Shown here in pieces: positions 1 through 8,677 of a stretch of 64,000 bases of DNA; the stretch's first letter is position 1; every line of letters starts with the position of its first letter. The DNA is from an uncultured Aquimarina sp. (GTDB lineage Bacteria > Bacteroidota > Bacteroidia > Flavobacteriales > Flavobacteriaceae): assembly GCA_947502885.1 (NCBI GenBank), contig CANNBP010000005.1, forward strand, positions 124,001-188,000, given 5' to 3'. The notes beneath the pieces were generated by a model, which saw only the letters and a list, made by a program, of their open reading frames with translations, did not search any database and was not told where the DNA came from. Position numbers and translations under genes: made by a program.

Positions 1-1282
1 GATGATTTTTATTAAATAATTCTATTCGTATTTTAATTGCCTTTGTGTAAAATCTTATCGCCTCATTATATTCCTCTTTTAAGCGGTATATATTTGCTAT
101 ATTATTATATCTAATAGCTATTTTATAATGTTTTTTTTTATAAACCTGAAGACTGGATGTAAGTGCTTTTTGTAAATGTTTTAATGCTTTATTATATTCT
201 CCTTTATATTTATAAACTATTCCTATATTATTATATGAGTACGAAAAATGTTTCTTTTTAACTCCCAAAACACTACTTTGAATGTTAATTGCTTTGTTGT
301 AATAGGCTAAAGCTTGGTCATAATTTCCTCTGTTCTTATAAGAAATGCCTATCGAATTTAAAGCGTCAATGAATACATAGGGTTTTTTATCAAAATATAA
401 ACACTGCATTGTTGCTAAGTATTTTTTGTAATAGTACAAAGCTGTATCATTTTCTCCTTTTTTTCTGTAAGAATCTCCTATTGTTTTGTGAATTCTCGGA
501 AGTCTTACAGACTCATTACCCCGATAAATACTTTCAATTGCTAAACTTTTCTTTAAAAAAAATATTGCTTTACTGTATTCTTGCATACGCATATGGGTTA
601 AACCAATATTGAAGTATACTTTTCCTATAGATATATTGTTAGGCCTTAGTTTCTTTTCCCTTATTAATATAGTTTTTTTATAATTTTTTAATGCTTTGGA
701 ATACTTTCTTTTAAAATAATAAATATGCCCTATACTTTGATAAGAATTGGAAATATCTAAATGATTTATAGGGGAAATGGTTCTTAGAATGTCTATTGAT
801 TTTTGATACAATTTCATTGCAGAATCGAGTTCATGTTCATGAAGTAGAGTGATTGTTGTAATATCTCTATAGAGAGCTTTGTTATAATGGTAGTTTCCTA
901 AATTATAATATGCTATCCCTTTTTCTCTGGTTTTTTTAGGCAAAAAAGTATTACAAATATTCAGGGCCTTTGTTACATTTACTAGGGATTTTTCATTTTC
1001 TTTTTTACGCCAAAAAGTATAAGAAATCTTATTGTAACACCCTGCTACACGTTCCCAGTTTTTGGTGTTTTGATAGATGGGTAATGCTTTTTTAAAATAA
1101 ACGATTGCACTATCTAATTGTCTATGTGTAAGCAATGAATCTGCTTTTTTAAAGTATTGATAAGCAACTAAGGTGTCTGTTTTGATTCGAGTTTGACAAA
1201 GTATAGTACTTGAAATAAATAGCCAACCTAGTAGAAACAGGAGTGTTTTTGAAGGTGGTATGTGAGGTGTTTGTCTATTCAT
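1..1282 (-). CDS. Secreted TPR-repeat protein, C-terminus cut by window edge
   Basis: An open frame on the minus strand runs from ATG at 1280-1282 to base 2 without a stop, about 427 codons in the window. The N-terminus (MNRQTPHIPPSKTLLFLLGW..) is a signal peptide ending near residue 30 (STILCQ). The rest is tetratricopeptide repeats, with blocks such as NNIGIVYKYKGEYNKALKHL and NSIGISYKNRGNYDQALAYY. In Bacteroidota such exported TPR proteins are often sensor proteins with a transmembrane segment and a kinase or LuxR-type output domain after the repeats. That part lies outside the window, so the output domain is unknown. TPR assignment is firm; function is open. Confidence 0.85.
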   Translation of the reverse strand, partial: MNRQTPHIPPSKTLLFLLGWLFISSTILCQTRIKTDTLVAYQYFKKADSLLTHRQLDSAIVYFKKALPIYQNTKNWERVAGCYNKISYTFWRKKENEKSLVNVTKALNICNTFLPKKTREKGIAYYNLGNYHYNKALYRDITTITLLHEHELDSAMKLYQKSIDILRTISPINHLDISNSYQSIGHIYYFKRKYSKALKNYKKTILIREKKLRPNNISIGKVYFNIGLTHMRMQEYSKAIFFLKKSLAIESIYRGNESVRLPRIHKTIGDSYRKKGENDTALYYYKKYLATMQCLYFDKKPYVFIDALNSIGISYKNRGNYDQALAYYNKAINIQSSVLGVKKKHFSYSYNNIGIVYKYKGEYNKALKHLQKALTSSLQVYKKKHYKIAIRYNNIANIYRLKEEYNEAIRFYTKAIKIRIELFNKNH

Positions 1283-1303
1283 TATTTTGTTGTATAGCCT
1301 TCG

Positions 1304-1332
1304 ATTGCACTTCGACAGGCTCAGTGTGACAT
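1304..1332 (+). repeat. Dispersed hairpin repeat, copy 1
   Basis: Core CACT-TCGACAGGCTC-AGTG forms a short stem with a constant loop. Plus orientation. It lies just upstream of the TPR gene start. Confidence 0.8.
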
Positions 1333-1402
1333 ACGTCTTCGAAATTGTATTTATCAGACGACTCTAATATTCTTTAGCAATAATACGATTATGAACTATA
1401 CT

Positions 1403-1427
1403 GTCATGCTGAGCCTGTCGAAGTATG
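1403..1427 (-). repeat. Dispersed hairpin repeat, copy 2
   Basis: Reverse-orientation copy of the same hairpin. It overlaps the 3' end of the GIY-YIG gene and supplies that protein's last residues (KHTSTGSA) and stop codon. Confidence 0.8.
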
Positions 1428-1721
1428 TTTAAATTGAGTAAAATTCTTCGAATATTTTGCTAATTGCCCCCAATCCTCTTCAATCAAAGCTATTTTCTTT
1501 CTTCGGCTCCATCCTTTTATTTGTTTTTCCTTAAGTATTGCTTCACTTGGATTAGTATAGATCTTAAACCATTTAAGTTGTAAAGGTCTTTTATCATAAG
1601 AGTAACAGTTAGGTTTATGACCATCTTGATGTTCATTTATTCTACGTTCTAAATCATTTGTCATTCCTGTATAAAATGAGCCATCGTTACATTCAATAAT
1701 ATAGGTATAATAGTATTTCAT
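1404..1721 (-). CDS. GIY-YIG nuclease family protein
   Basis: A single-domain GIY-YIG protein of about 105 residues. The GIY-equivalent is YTYIIE near the N-terminus, the YIG-equivalent is FYTGMT, and then comes DLERRINEH carrying the catalytic-type arginine. The frame stays open up to 1805, but the extra 28 residues include MLSLSKH, which is simply the translation of the hairpin repeat copy at 1746-1770. I therefore place the start at ATG 1719-1721 (MKYYYTYIIE). The C-terminal tail is also repeat-derived. The gene is thus bracketed by two inverted copies of the dispersed hairpin, which recalls REP elements and their associated nucleases. Family assignment is firm; a link to repeat mobility is inference. 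Confidence 0.85.
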   Translation of the reverse strand: MKYYYTYIIECNDGSFYTGMTNDLERRINEHQDGHKPNCYSYDKRPLQLKWFKIYTNPSEAILKEKQIKGWSRRKKIALIEEDWGQLAKYSKNFTQFKHTSTGSA

Positions 1722-1745
1722 ATTGGTATTTGTGGTAAATTTATT

Positions 1746-1770
1746 ATGCTTCGACAGGCTCAGCATGACA
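1746..1770 (+). repeat. Dispersed hairpin repeat, copy 3
   Basis: ATGCT-TCGACAGGCTC-AGCAT. The stem differs from copy 1 at both arms in a compensatory way (TGCT/AGCA instead of CACT/AGTG) while the loop is unchanged. Confidence 0.8.
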
Positions 1771-1805
1771 TTCGTCTTCGAGATTGTATTTCTATAAGTA
1801 CTCAT

Positions 1806-2138
1806 CTTTAGTTAATGTCATTTTACCCCTATTTGTTACCTCCTAACCCTTCGACAGCACTTCAACAGTGTGACATCTCATGGGACATTCATCTCTGAGA
1901 TTGTATTGGTGCTATTTCTACCAACTTTACAATTATAAACTATACAGTCATGCTGAGCCTGTCGAAGCATATTATTTCTCAATATTAACATTTTTACAAG
2001 CTCCAAACTTAATACACCTTTTTAGTTAATGTCATTAAGATGTTATTTGTTACTTTTTATACTCTTCTACAATCTTTGTTTATCATCATTATTCTTCTAC
2101 TAACTCTCTATACTTCGATAGTCCTGTCCTGAGTCTAT
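1806..2138. other. Intergenic region with repeat remnants
   Basis: No gene is visible. It holds a degraded hairpin copy (1849-1876, with CTTCGACAG and CAGTGTGACAT), an intact reverse-orientation copy (1949-1970) and a further weak remnant near 2113-2135. Confidence 0.7.
1949..1970 (-). repeat. Dispersed hairpin repeat, copy 5
   Basis: Reverse-orientation copy with perfect ATGCT/AGCAT arms around the constant loop. Confidence 0.8.
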
Positions 2139-2873
2139 CTATTTCGTAACCCGCTCAACCAACTCCTCCTCTGTTTCTAAGCGAATATATCGATTCGATA
2201 GCTCTGGTTTTTTAAGAATAACAATAGGTAGATCCAACTCTAGCGCGGCTTGTATTTTTTCTTCTAGTTTTCCGTTACTGCCGCTTTCTTTGGTAAAAAC
2301 AACTTGTGGTGCGATTTGTCTAAATAGTTCTATTTCTTCGGTTTTGGATTGTGGATATCCAAATATCAAGTTGGTTACAGGAAAATTTGACTGTGCAGCG
2401 ATTGCTCTAGACGAATCTCTATCCAAAATACGAAACCATGCAGTATACATTTGCCAATAGGATTTTAATTTTGTGATCGTCTGCACCCCAGACAAGGCCA
2501 ATAGAGATTGATACTTATTTGTTTTAAAGAACTCCAAAGCTTCTTCAAAACTATCAACATAAAACACTAATGGATGAGATGTTCTTGGTAAAAACTTTCT
2601 TTGAAAACGTAGTACAAGAATATCAAGAGCAATATTCGCCACCATTTGATGCAATTGCACCGCAAAAGGATGCGATGCATTGATGATATGAGTGATCTTA
2701 TGTTCTCTACAAAATGCTTCTAACAACTCTGTAGTCATTTCACCATATATGGGAGTTCCTTTCCCTGTAAAGGCAACATTTGTCTTGGTAGAATAAAAAT
2801 AGGGTAACGCCACTGTATCTAACATATTGGCTACTTTCCTGCCTTCTGTAGTACCACCAAAAACGAGTATCAT
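2139..2873 (-). CDS. cobK: Precorrin-6A reductase
   Basis: A 244-residue protein of the CobK/CbiJ family, which reduces precorrin-6A to dihydroprecorrin-6 with NADPH. It begins with the dinucleotide-binding motif MILVFGGTTEGRKVA. It contains INASHPFA near residue 65, VFTKESGSNGKLEEK near residue 195 and a C-terminal VILKKP segment, all typical of the family. Its start codon overlaps the stop of the upstream cbiG-cobM gene by four bases (ATGA), so the two are translationally coupled. It is the last gene of the minus-strand cobalamin cluster. Confidence 0.93.
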   Translation of the reverse strand: MILVFGGTTEGRKVANMLDTVALPYFYSTKTNVAFTGKGTPIYGEMTTELLEAFCREHKITHIINASHPFAVQLHQMVANIALDILVLRFQRKFLPRTSHPLVFYVDSFEEALEFFKTNKYQSLLALSGVQTITKLKSYWQMYTAWFRILDRDSSRAIAAQSNFPVTNLIFGYPQSKTEEIELFRQIAPQVVFTKESGSNGKLEEKIQAALELDLPIVILKKPELSNRYIRLETEEELVERVTK

Positions 2874-4726
2874 GATTGCTGAATTGCTTTATCTTTTTTT
2901 CTAAAAATATGATGCCATTTATCATCATACAACCATGATCTGTTTTTTCTAGCACCAACGGCTTCTCCTACTACAATCAAAACAGTTCTGGTTAATTTGT
3001 TTTCTTTGATGATGGTGGTTAATTCTGAAAGTTTACCTGTCCAAACTTCTTCGTCCTCCCAGCTTACACGATACAATATCGCCAGCGGAGTATCTTCTGG
3101 ATAATGTTCTAATAATTGTGTCTGTATCTTTTTGGCAATACCCACACTTAAGAAAATACACATGGTAGCACGTAGCTTTGCCATATCCGCTATTTTTTCA
3201 TGCTCTGGCATCGGCGTATTTCCTTCTCCTCTAGTGAGAATTATCGTTTGTGCTACCTCTGGAATCGTAAACTCAGATTTAAGGTATGCTGCCGCTGCCT
3301 GAAAAGAAGAAATCCCGGGTACGATATAATAGTCATATCCTTTTTCATCAAAAATGGTCATCTGCTCTTGTATGGCTCCATAAATAGATGGATCACCAGA
3401 ATGTAACCTCACAATAGATTTTCCTTCTGCATAATATTGATCCATAATAGCAACTTGCTCTTCTAATGTCATCGATGCCGAATTACGAACCAAAGCCCCT
3501 TCTTTTGCCATATGGGTTAATGCTTCTGGCACCAAACTACCAGCATACAAGATACAATCTGCATTTTCTAAAATATACTGTCCTTTGATCGTTAGTAATT
3601 CTGGATCACCAGATCCAGCACCAACAATTGCAATGCTGGCTTTACGTTCATAACCCGCCAAGAGACTAAATGCATATGTAAATTTTTTACCCGACGTGGT
3701 TACTACTTTTGTTTTTTCTGCAATCCATGAGTCTTGATCTGCAATAAGTGCGGCTGCAGCTTCTGAAACTCCATAAACACCTACTTTTTTCTTCACGACT
3801 TCTGATGGATTAGCAACTTGGATCGTATTAAGTTCATCACCGGTATAGGTAACAAACGGAATATCATATTGTGCTGCAAAATCAAGATAAGCCTGTTCCT
3901 CATTTTTGATCGTTGCAGATCCTATTGCACAAATACTCTCTATTGCTATGTTTTCTTTTTCTAAAGCAGATTCTAGTTCCATAATTAATAATGGTGGCTC
4001 TATATCTTTGGCACAACCACTACCGATAGCAATACAAGGTGGGTAATACGAAATCATTGGAGTTGTAGTATCCAGGAGTTCATACCCAACATACACGATT
4101 AACTCATAGTTTTCTATTTTACAATCCTCTACAGTATAATATATGTCTACAAAATCAGGACATGTTTTTTCTAAATATTGTGTTCCTTTATCTTTAACTT
4201 TTAGAATAAGCGCTGTTGGTTTTCTATTAACAAACAAGGATATTATTTTGTTGGTATCAATAGTGCTTTTTGTTTTCCAACCATATGCAGTTGCAAGCGT
4301 ATCTAGTGCCCAAAGTTCTTGCAAATCACTCGAAGTAGATACTACTGCTTGCGCACTAAGGATTCTGCTAATTTGATTGGTGATGTCATTTGCTTTACCA
4401 ATATGACCACTTAGCACTGCTTGTGCAAATTTACCTTGATCATCTACATTAATCACCGCAGGATCTGTAGTTTTATCTTTGATATGAGCGGCAATACTGC
4501 GCACACAGATACCTAACGCCCCAACAAAAATCCATGCATCATAGGTATGAAAAGATTTTTCTATAAGTTCTGATACTGCATCTATTTGTTTGATGTCTTT
4601 GGTAATTTCTACTGATCTTGTTGTAAAAAGTTTAGAACGGTGAAATTCTTTTTGCAAGGTTTTGGCAATAGATAATCCCTGATCTGTAAAGCAAAGTATA
4701 GCAACCTTAATAGTGTGTTCTGACAT
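2870..4726 (-). CDS. cbiG-cobM: CbiG / precorrin-4 C11-methyltransferase fusion
   Basis: A 618-residue two-domain corrin-ring enzyme. Residues 1 to about 345 are CbiG-like (cobalt-precorrin-5A hydrolase), with GALGICVRSIAAHIKDK and VINVDDQGKFAQAVLSGHIG in the first part and a CbiG C-terminal domain (AIGSATIKNEEQAYLDFA). Residues from about 360 to the end are a tetrapyrrole methylase of the CobM/CbiF type, with GAGSGDPELLTIKG, YAGSLVPEAL and RLHSGDPSIYGAIQEQ. The fusion joins two successive steps, C11 methylation and loss of the C20 fragment. CbiG belongs to the oxygen-independent route, yet the same cluster has oxygen-dependent bluB. Upstream spacing to cobL is filled by the 41-bp hairpin array. 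Confidence 0.93.
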   Translation of the reverse strand: MSEHTIKVAILCFTDQGLSIAKTLQKEFHRSKLFTTRSVEITKDIKQIDAVSELIEKSFHTYDAWIFVGALGICVRSIAAHIKDKTTDPAVINVDDQGKFAQAVLSGHIGKANDITNQISRILSAQAVVSTSSDLQELWALDTLATAYGWKTKSTIDTNKIISLFVNRKPTALILKVKDKGTQYLEKTCPDFVDIYYTVEDCKIENYELIVYVGYELLDTTTPMISYYPPCIAIGSGCAKDIEPPLLIMELESALEKENIAIESICAIGSATIKNEEQAYLDFAAQYDIPFVTYTGDELNTIQVANPSEVVKKKVGVYGVSEAAAALIADQDSWIAEKTKVVTTSGKKFTYAFSLLAGYERKASIAIVGAGSGDPELLTIKGQYILENADCILYAGSLVPEALTHMAKEGALVRNSASMTLEEQVAIMDQYYAEGKSIVRLHSGDPSIYGAIQEQMTIFDEKGYDYYIVPGISSFQAAAAYLKSEFTIPEVAQTIILTRGEGNTPMPEHEKIADMAKLRATMCIFLSVGIAKKIQTQLLEHYPEDTPLAILYRVSWEDEEVWTGKLSELTTIIKENKLTRTVLIVVGEAVGARKNRSWLYDDKWHHIFRKKDKAIQQS

Positions 4727-4793
4727 GTGATATGGTTAGAAGAAAAATTTTATGTTCATGTAATGTTTCCAAATTAAAAACATCAATTTATAA

Positions 4794-4819
4794 TCACACT
4801 TCGACAAGCTCAGTGTGAC
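4794..4819 (+). repeat. Dispersed hairpin repeat, copy 6
   Basis: TCACACT-TCGACAAGCTC-AGTGTGA with a perfect 7-bp stem. It lies between cobL and cbiG-cobM. Confidence 0.8.
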
Positions 4820-4920
4820 ATTCGTTTGTTAATTTGCGCTATTAAATGATTCATAGTAACTGCGTCAAAGATACTGGAAGTCTTTAACAAGAAAAATTGT
4901 TTGGCTGTGAAAATGTTTAA

Positions 4921-5147
4921 CTCTTACCGGTCGCTAGAGATCGATATATAAAAATATATAGCTCCTGCGCACTGCGAGAGATCAATATGTAGAAATATAT
5001 AACTCCTGCAAGCCGCGGGAGATCAATATGTAAAAATATATAGCTCCTGCAGGCCGCGGGAGATCAATATGTAAAAATATATAGCTCCTGCAGACTGCGA
5101 GAGATCGATATGTTAAAATGTTTAACTCCTGCCAGGCGTAGGAGCTA
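4921..5147. repeat. Tandem array of six hairpins, exact 41-bp period
   Basis: The GAGATC(A/G)ATAT core starts at 4937, 4978, 5019, 5060 and 5101, exactly 41 bp apart. Each AT-rich linker is followed by a GC-rich hairpin of the form CTCCTGC-N5-GCGGGAG, and a first (CTCTTACCGGTCGCTAGAG) and a last (CTCCTGCCAGGCGTAGGAG) hairpin cap the array. Arm changes are largely paired, for example CTCT/AGAG against CTCC/GGAG. It lies in the 436-bp gap between the stop of cobL and the start of cbiG-cobM, so it would be transcribed if the cluster is one operon. Its function is unknown; it could weaken read-through or protect mRNA ends. Confidence 0.85.
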
Positions 5148-5162
5148 TATGTGTTAAATATT

Positions 5163-6356
5163 TTAACGTTTATGGTTGCTATTTTTTGCTTTCAATAACC
5201 TAATTGGATTATGCGTATCGATAGTCATTACTATTTCTTCTAAAATAACATAACCAATACTGGCGCACCCTTCTTTAAATTGCCGAATTGAACTTTCTTT
5301 TACGGCATTGATAACAATACTGGTTTCGGGATGTAAAAAAGGTTTGATTTTAGTAAATAACTCTTCTAATCGACCACCATGCCCTCCTATAAAAATTGCA
5401 TCTGGTTTTGGGTACTGTCTAAGATCTTGTTCAAAAAAATCTCCCATTACGGCTTGAATACCGGGAACACCAAAACGTTTTTGATTTTCTAACAAGATGG
5501 CTTCGCATTCTGCTCGTTTTTCGAAAGCAATTACTTCTAAAGCTGCATTTTTTAGTTTTGCCTCGATACTTATAGATCCGGTACAAAAACCAATATCCCA
5601 AAGTGTATTAATCTTTAAAATTTCTAAGAGGTTTAGCGTAGTTAATCGAATTGGCATTTTAGTAATCATTTTGGGTCTGCCGGGCAACCCTACAAAATCG
5701 GTGTCTGCAATTCCGAAATCAATACTTCGATGAAATTTCTTTTTAAGAAGTATGCAGTTTAGAGAATGAAACACTTTTTTCGAAGCTTCTGCCAAGGTGA
5801 GTTCATAAAACCGCTCTTGTGTACCTTCTATATCTTCTCCTATACTAATCTCATAATTAGTATATCCATACTCCAACATTCGTTGTGCTATTACCGCTGG
5901 ATTTTTTTCTGTATCGGTAAGCACTCCTATCAACTCTCTTTGCTGAATTAAAACCGTATCTAGTGCGCTCCAACTTCTGCCGTGTACACTTACCGTTTCT
6001 AATTGATTGCTATTGGTGTTGGTCGCATTAGCCAATAATTGAATTGAACTAAAATAGGGAGTTGTGATAATTCTGGACTTGGAATATTTATTTTTTAAAG
6101 TATTCGAAAACCCATAAAACAAAGGGTTTCCGGAAGCAAAAACAACAATGGGTTCTTGTTCTTTTTCATACGCATCAAACACTTTAGCCATCGGGGAGGT
6201 TATAAAAATCCATCGATGATTTTGTGGCAATTGAGTTTTCACCAACTCATAATGGCGTTTTCCTCCACTAAAAACAGTTGTGCTCTCAATATACTCCAGC
6301 TGTTCTGATGTAAATTGTGGTGTTTTATTTCCTATGCCTATGATATAGAATGTCAT
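5163..6356 (-). CDS. cobL: Precorrin-6Y C5,15-methyltransferase (decarboxylating)
   Basis: A 397-residue CbiE-CbiT fusion. The N-terminal half is a tetrapyrrole methylase (FYIIGIGNK at the start, VVFASGNPLFYGF near residue 75, SVHGRSW near residue 125). The C-terminal half is a class I SAM methyltransferase (LWDIGFCTGSISIEAKL near residue 257, IFIGGHGGRLEEL near residue 325). CobL adds methyl groups at C5 and C15 and removes the C12 acetate carboxylate of dihydroprecorrin-6. It acts directly after CobK. The gene stands apart from its neighbours on both sides because of repeat insertions. Confidence 0.93.
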   Translation of the reverse strand: MTFYIIGIGNKTPQFTSEQLEYIESTTVFSGGKRHYELVKTQLPQNHRWIFITSPMAKVFDAYEKEQEPIVVFASGNPLFYGFSNTLKNKYSKSRIITTPYFSSIQLLANATNTNSNQLETVSVHGRSWSALDTVLIQQRELIGVLTDTEKNPAVIAQRMLEYGYTNYEISIGEDIEGTQERFYELTLAEASKKVFHSLNCILLKKKFHRSIDFGIADTDFVGLPGRPKMITKMPIRLTTLNLLEILKINTLWDIGFCTGSISIEAKLKNAALEVIAFEKRAECEAILLENQKRFGVPGIQAVMGDFFEQDLRQYPKPDAIFIGGHGGRLEELFTKIKPFLHPETSIVINAVKESSIRQFKEGCASIGYVILEEIVMTIDTHNPIRLLKAKNSNHKR

Positions 6357-6659
6357 GGTAAGATAGATATAGTATTGCGACGTGTAATTTATGATATTTA
6401 AACATTCTTGTCCAAAATGTTTTACTGTTCTTTTATTTGTGTAACTCTTCTATAGTGCCTGTACTGAACCCTTTAATAAACTCAAGACAATAAAGTTTAT
6501 AATTGTATTACTCCTAAATACTAATTTCATAACAAAATACAGGTACCGAACCCAAGACGAATGTCACACTGAGCCTGTCGAAGTGTATTTAGTATTTCTA
6601 AGTTATGCTTCGACAGGCTCAGCATGACCATGTTATTGTTTTATCAATTCTTATGTATT
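6357..6659. other. Intergenic region with paired inverted hairpin repeats
   Basis: No gene is visible between bluB and cobL. It carries a reverse copy (6563-6586) and a forward copy (6605-6628) of the dispersed hairpin, 18 bp apart. Together they can fold into one long composite hairpin in the transcript. Confidence 0.75.
6563..6628. repeat. Inverted pair of dispersed hairpin repeats
   Basis: The reverse copy (CACT/AGTG arm type) and forward copy (TGCT/AGCA arm type) face each other across 18 bp. No further copy of this repeat is seen downstream to the end of the window, including throughout the integrated element. Confidence 0.8.
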
Positions 6660-7316
6660 TTAGACATACTTTTCTTTAATCACCACTTCTTTCTGAAGTT
6701 TTTTGCGATCCCACTTTCTCAATTCTAATTCGGGTTGATTATAAAACATATCAGTATATCCAAAACACAAATACCCGATCAATTGGTTTTCTTCTGGTGC
6801 ATTGAGTACTTTTTTTACTTTTTCGGGATCCAAAATACTTACCCATCCCATGCCGATATTAAGGGATCTCGCCATTAACCACATATTTTGTATGGCACAT
6901 ACTACACTATATTTACCCATATTGGGCATACTCGTTTGCCCTAATACTGGGCCTTCTTTTGGCTTATAAAAAACAGCCATATTTAAGGGTGACTCTAGAA
7001 TTCCCTCTAGCTTAAGTTTAATATACTCTTGTTGTTTTTGATCTTCGAAGGATAAGGCTGCTTTTTTAGTTTCTTCAGAAAACGTTGCTTTTACTGCCTG
7101 TTTCGTTTTTTGATCTTTGATCAATACAAATTCCCAAGGTTGTGAAAATCCTACTGAAGGAGCTGCTAGTCCTGCTTCTAAAATAGTATCTATTTTGTCT
7201 TTTGGGATTGGTGTTTTTAAAAAATGATTTCCTCTAACATCTCTTCGATGTACCAATATCTCTTCTAGCAATTGTTGCTCATCTTTGGTAAAGATACGCT
7301 GCAATTCTCTTGTCAT
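6660..7316 (-). CDS. bluB: 5,6-dimethylbenzimidazole synthase
   Basis: A 218-residue nitroreductase-fold flavoenzyme that destroys FMNH2 with oxygen to make the lower ligand of B12. BluB features are RRDVRGNHFLKTPIP near residue 23, GLAAPSVGFSQPWEFVLI near residue 49 and MARSLNIGMGWVSIL near residue 148. It sits 5 bp downstream of cobJ-cobH within the cluster, supporting a role in making true cobalamin rather than a pseudo-form. The requirement for oxygen fits an aerobic marine flavobacterium. Confidence 0.93.
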   Translation of the reverse strand: MTRELQRIFTKDEQQLLEEILVHRRDVRGNHFLKTPIPKDKIDTILEAGLAAPSVGFSQPWEFVLIKDQKTKQAVKATFSEETKKAALSFEDQKQQEYIKLKLEGILESPLNMAVFYKPKEGPVLGQTSMPNMGKYSVVCAIQNMWLMARSLNIGMGWVSILDPEKVKKVLNAPEENQLIGYLCFGYTDMFYNQPELELRKWDRKKLQKEVVIKEKYV

Positions 7317-7321
7317 GATAC

Positions 7322-8677
7322 TTATATTTTAGCTTCCTCTAAGGTAAATGCTGCATTTACAATTGCGGCTGCGAAATTACTTCCTCCTCGTTTTTCTGTT
7401 ATTAACGCATAAGGTGTATTAGTAATTGTTTTTAATCGTTCTTTGGATTCTATTACATTAATAAAACCTACTGGCGCACCAATCACTCCAGTCGGAGCAA
7501 GTGTTCCTGCATGAATCTGATCAGTAATTTCAATTAATGCTGTTGGTGCATTTCCAATTACAAATAATGCTTTTGGGTATTTTTTTGCTGCTAGTTTAAT
7601 CCCTGCTTGCGTTCTTGTCAATCCTTCTTCTTCGGCAATTTTTAAAGCCTCTGGGTCATTTAGCAAACAAACAACTTGATTATTATATTTGGAGGTAAAA
7701 GCTTTTGTAATTCCTGCCTGAACCATAGTAACATCGGTAACTATCGTACCTCCATTTTGAAGATACTTATGCCAAGTTTCAATCGCCCTTGAAGAGGTTT
7801 GTAAATGGTTGATATATTCAAAATCTCCAGAAGTGTGAATACATCGAATAGCCGCCCAAAGCGCATCTTTTTCTAATGAATTTTCAGGGATATTACTTAG
7901 TATTTCGGCAAAACTTGCTTGTTGTATTTCTAATCCCGTTTCTGGTTTTCTGTTTAAATATCCTCTAGGTGTAATTAAGTTGTTTTTATATCTAAAGGTT
8001 TGACTATTTCCTATCAAAACCACACAAAACATGTCTACATCATTAACATCCAAATCTCCTAATGTAGTGATCTTAATCTCTTCTTCTGTTCTTCCTAATT
8101 GTTTACAAATTGCTACTGGTGTTTTAGGGTCACGATATTCTAAATAGATATTTTTTAAGGTTTGAAGTTGCCAATATCTTTTTTTGCTTCGAGGGTTATA
8201 TAATCCAGTGACAAAATCACCCATTGCAGCAGCATGAATACGTTTCTCTATCGTGGTCCAAGGGGTCATTAAATCAGATAACGAGATACAGCAAAAATCA
8301 TGACCTAATATAGCTCCAAGTTTACTTCCCGCAGTAATAAATGCCGAAATTCCTGGTACCGTTTCTACCGGAATTTCTAATTGCTGTTCGGCTACTTTTT
8401 GATAAACAATTGATGCCATAGCATAGATACTAGCATCTCCTGATCCAATAACCACCACATGTTCTCCTTCTTGAGCATGTTGTATTGCAATATCTGCTCT
8501 TTTTTCTTCTTCACTTAACTCTTTACCAATACGCATAGTATTGGGTCCTATCAAATGTTCTATAAACTGAAAATAATAATGATATCCAATGATTACAGTA
8601 GCTTCTGAAATCGCTTGCGTTGCCATTGGTAATATATAGTCTGAATGTCCAGGACCTAGTCCTACAACTTTGATCAT
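7322..8677 (-). CDS. cobJ-cobH: Precorrin-3B C17-methyltransferase / precorrin-8X methylmutase fusion
   Basis: A 451-residue bifunctional protein. Residues 1 to about 240 are CobJ/CbiH, with VVGLGPGHSDYILP, GSGDASIYAMASIVYQ and GLYNPRSKKRYWQL. Residues from about 255 to the end are CobH/CbiC, with the substrate-binding His segment RCIHTSGDFEY, VTDVTMVQAGI, FVIGNAPTAL and GVIGAPVGFINVIESK. CobH moves the C11 methyl group to C12 to give hydrogenobyrinate. Its start overlaps the cobI stop by four bases (ATGA). Fusion of cobJ to cobH is a recurrent arrangement, but the two steps are not consecutive in the pathway. Confidence 0.93.
   Translation of the reverse strand: MIKVVGLGPGHSDYILPMATQAISEATVIIGYHYYFQFIEHLIGPNTMRIGKELSEEEKRADIAIQHAQEGEHVVVIGSGDASIYAMASIVYQKVAEQQLEIPVETVPGISAFITAGSKLGAILGHDFCCISLSDLMTPWTTIEKRIHAAAMGDFVTGLYNPRSKKRYWQLQTLKNIYLEYRDPKTPVAICKQLGRTEEEIKITTLGDLDVNDVDMFCVVLIGNSQTFRYKNNLITPRGYLNRKPETGLEIQQASFAEILSNIPENSLEKDALWAAIRCIHTSGDFEYINHLQTSSRAIETWHKYLQNGGTIVTDVTMVQAGITKAFTSKYNNQVVCLLNDPEALKIAEEEGLTRTQAGIKLAAKKYPKALFVIGNAPTALIEITDQIHAGTLAPTGVIGAPVGFINVIESKERLKTITNTPYALITEKRGGSNFAAAIVNAAFTLEEAKI

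Noticed and set aside
409..612. Plus-strand frame of 67 codons
   Set aside because: Lies inside the TPR gene on the other strand; low-complexity and Phe-rich.
4921..5147. CRISPR array
   Set aside because: Period is constant, but the spacers are not unique: linker and hairpin are both repeated. No cas genes are present.
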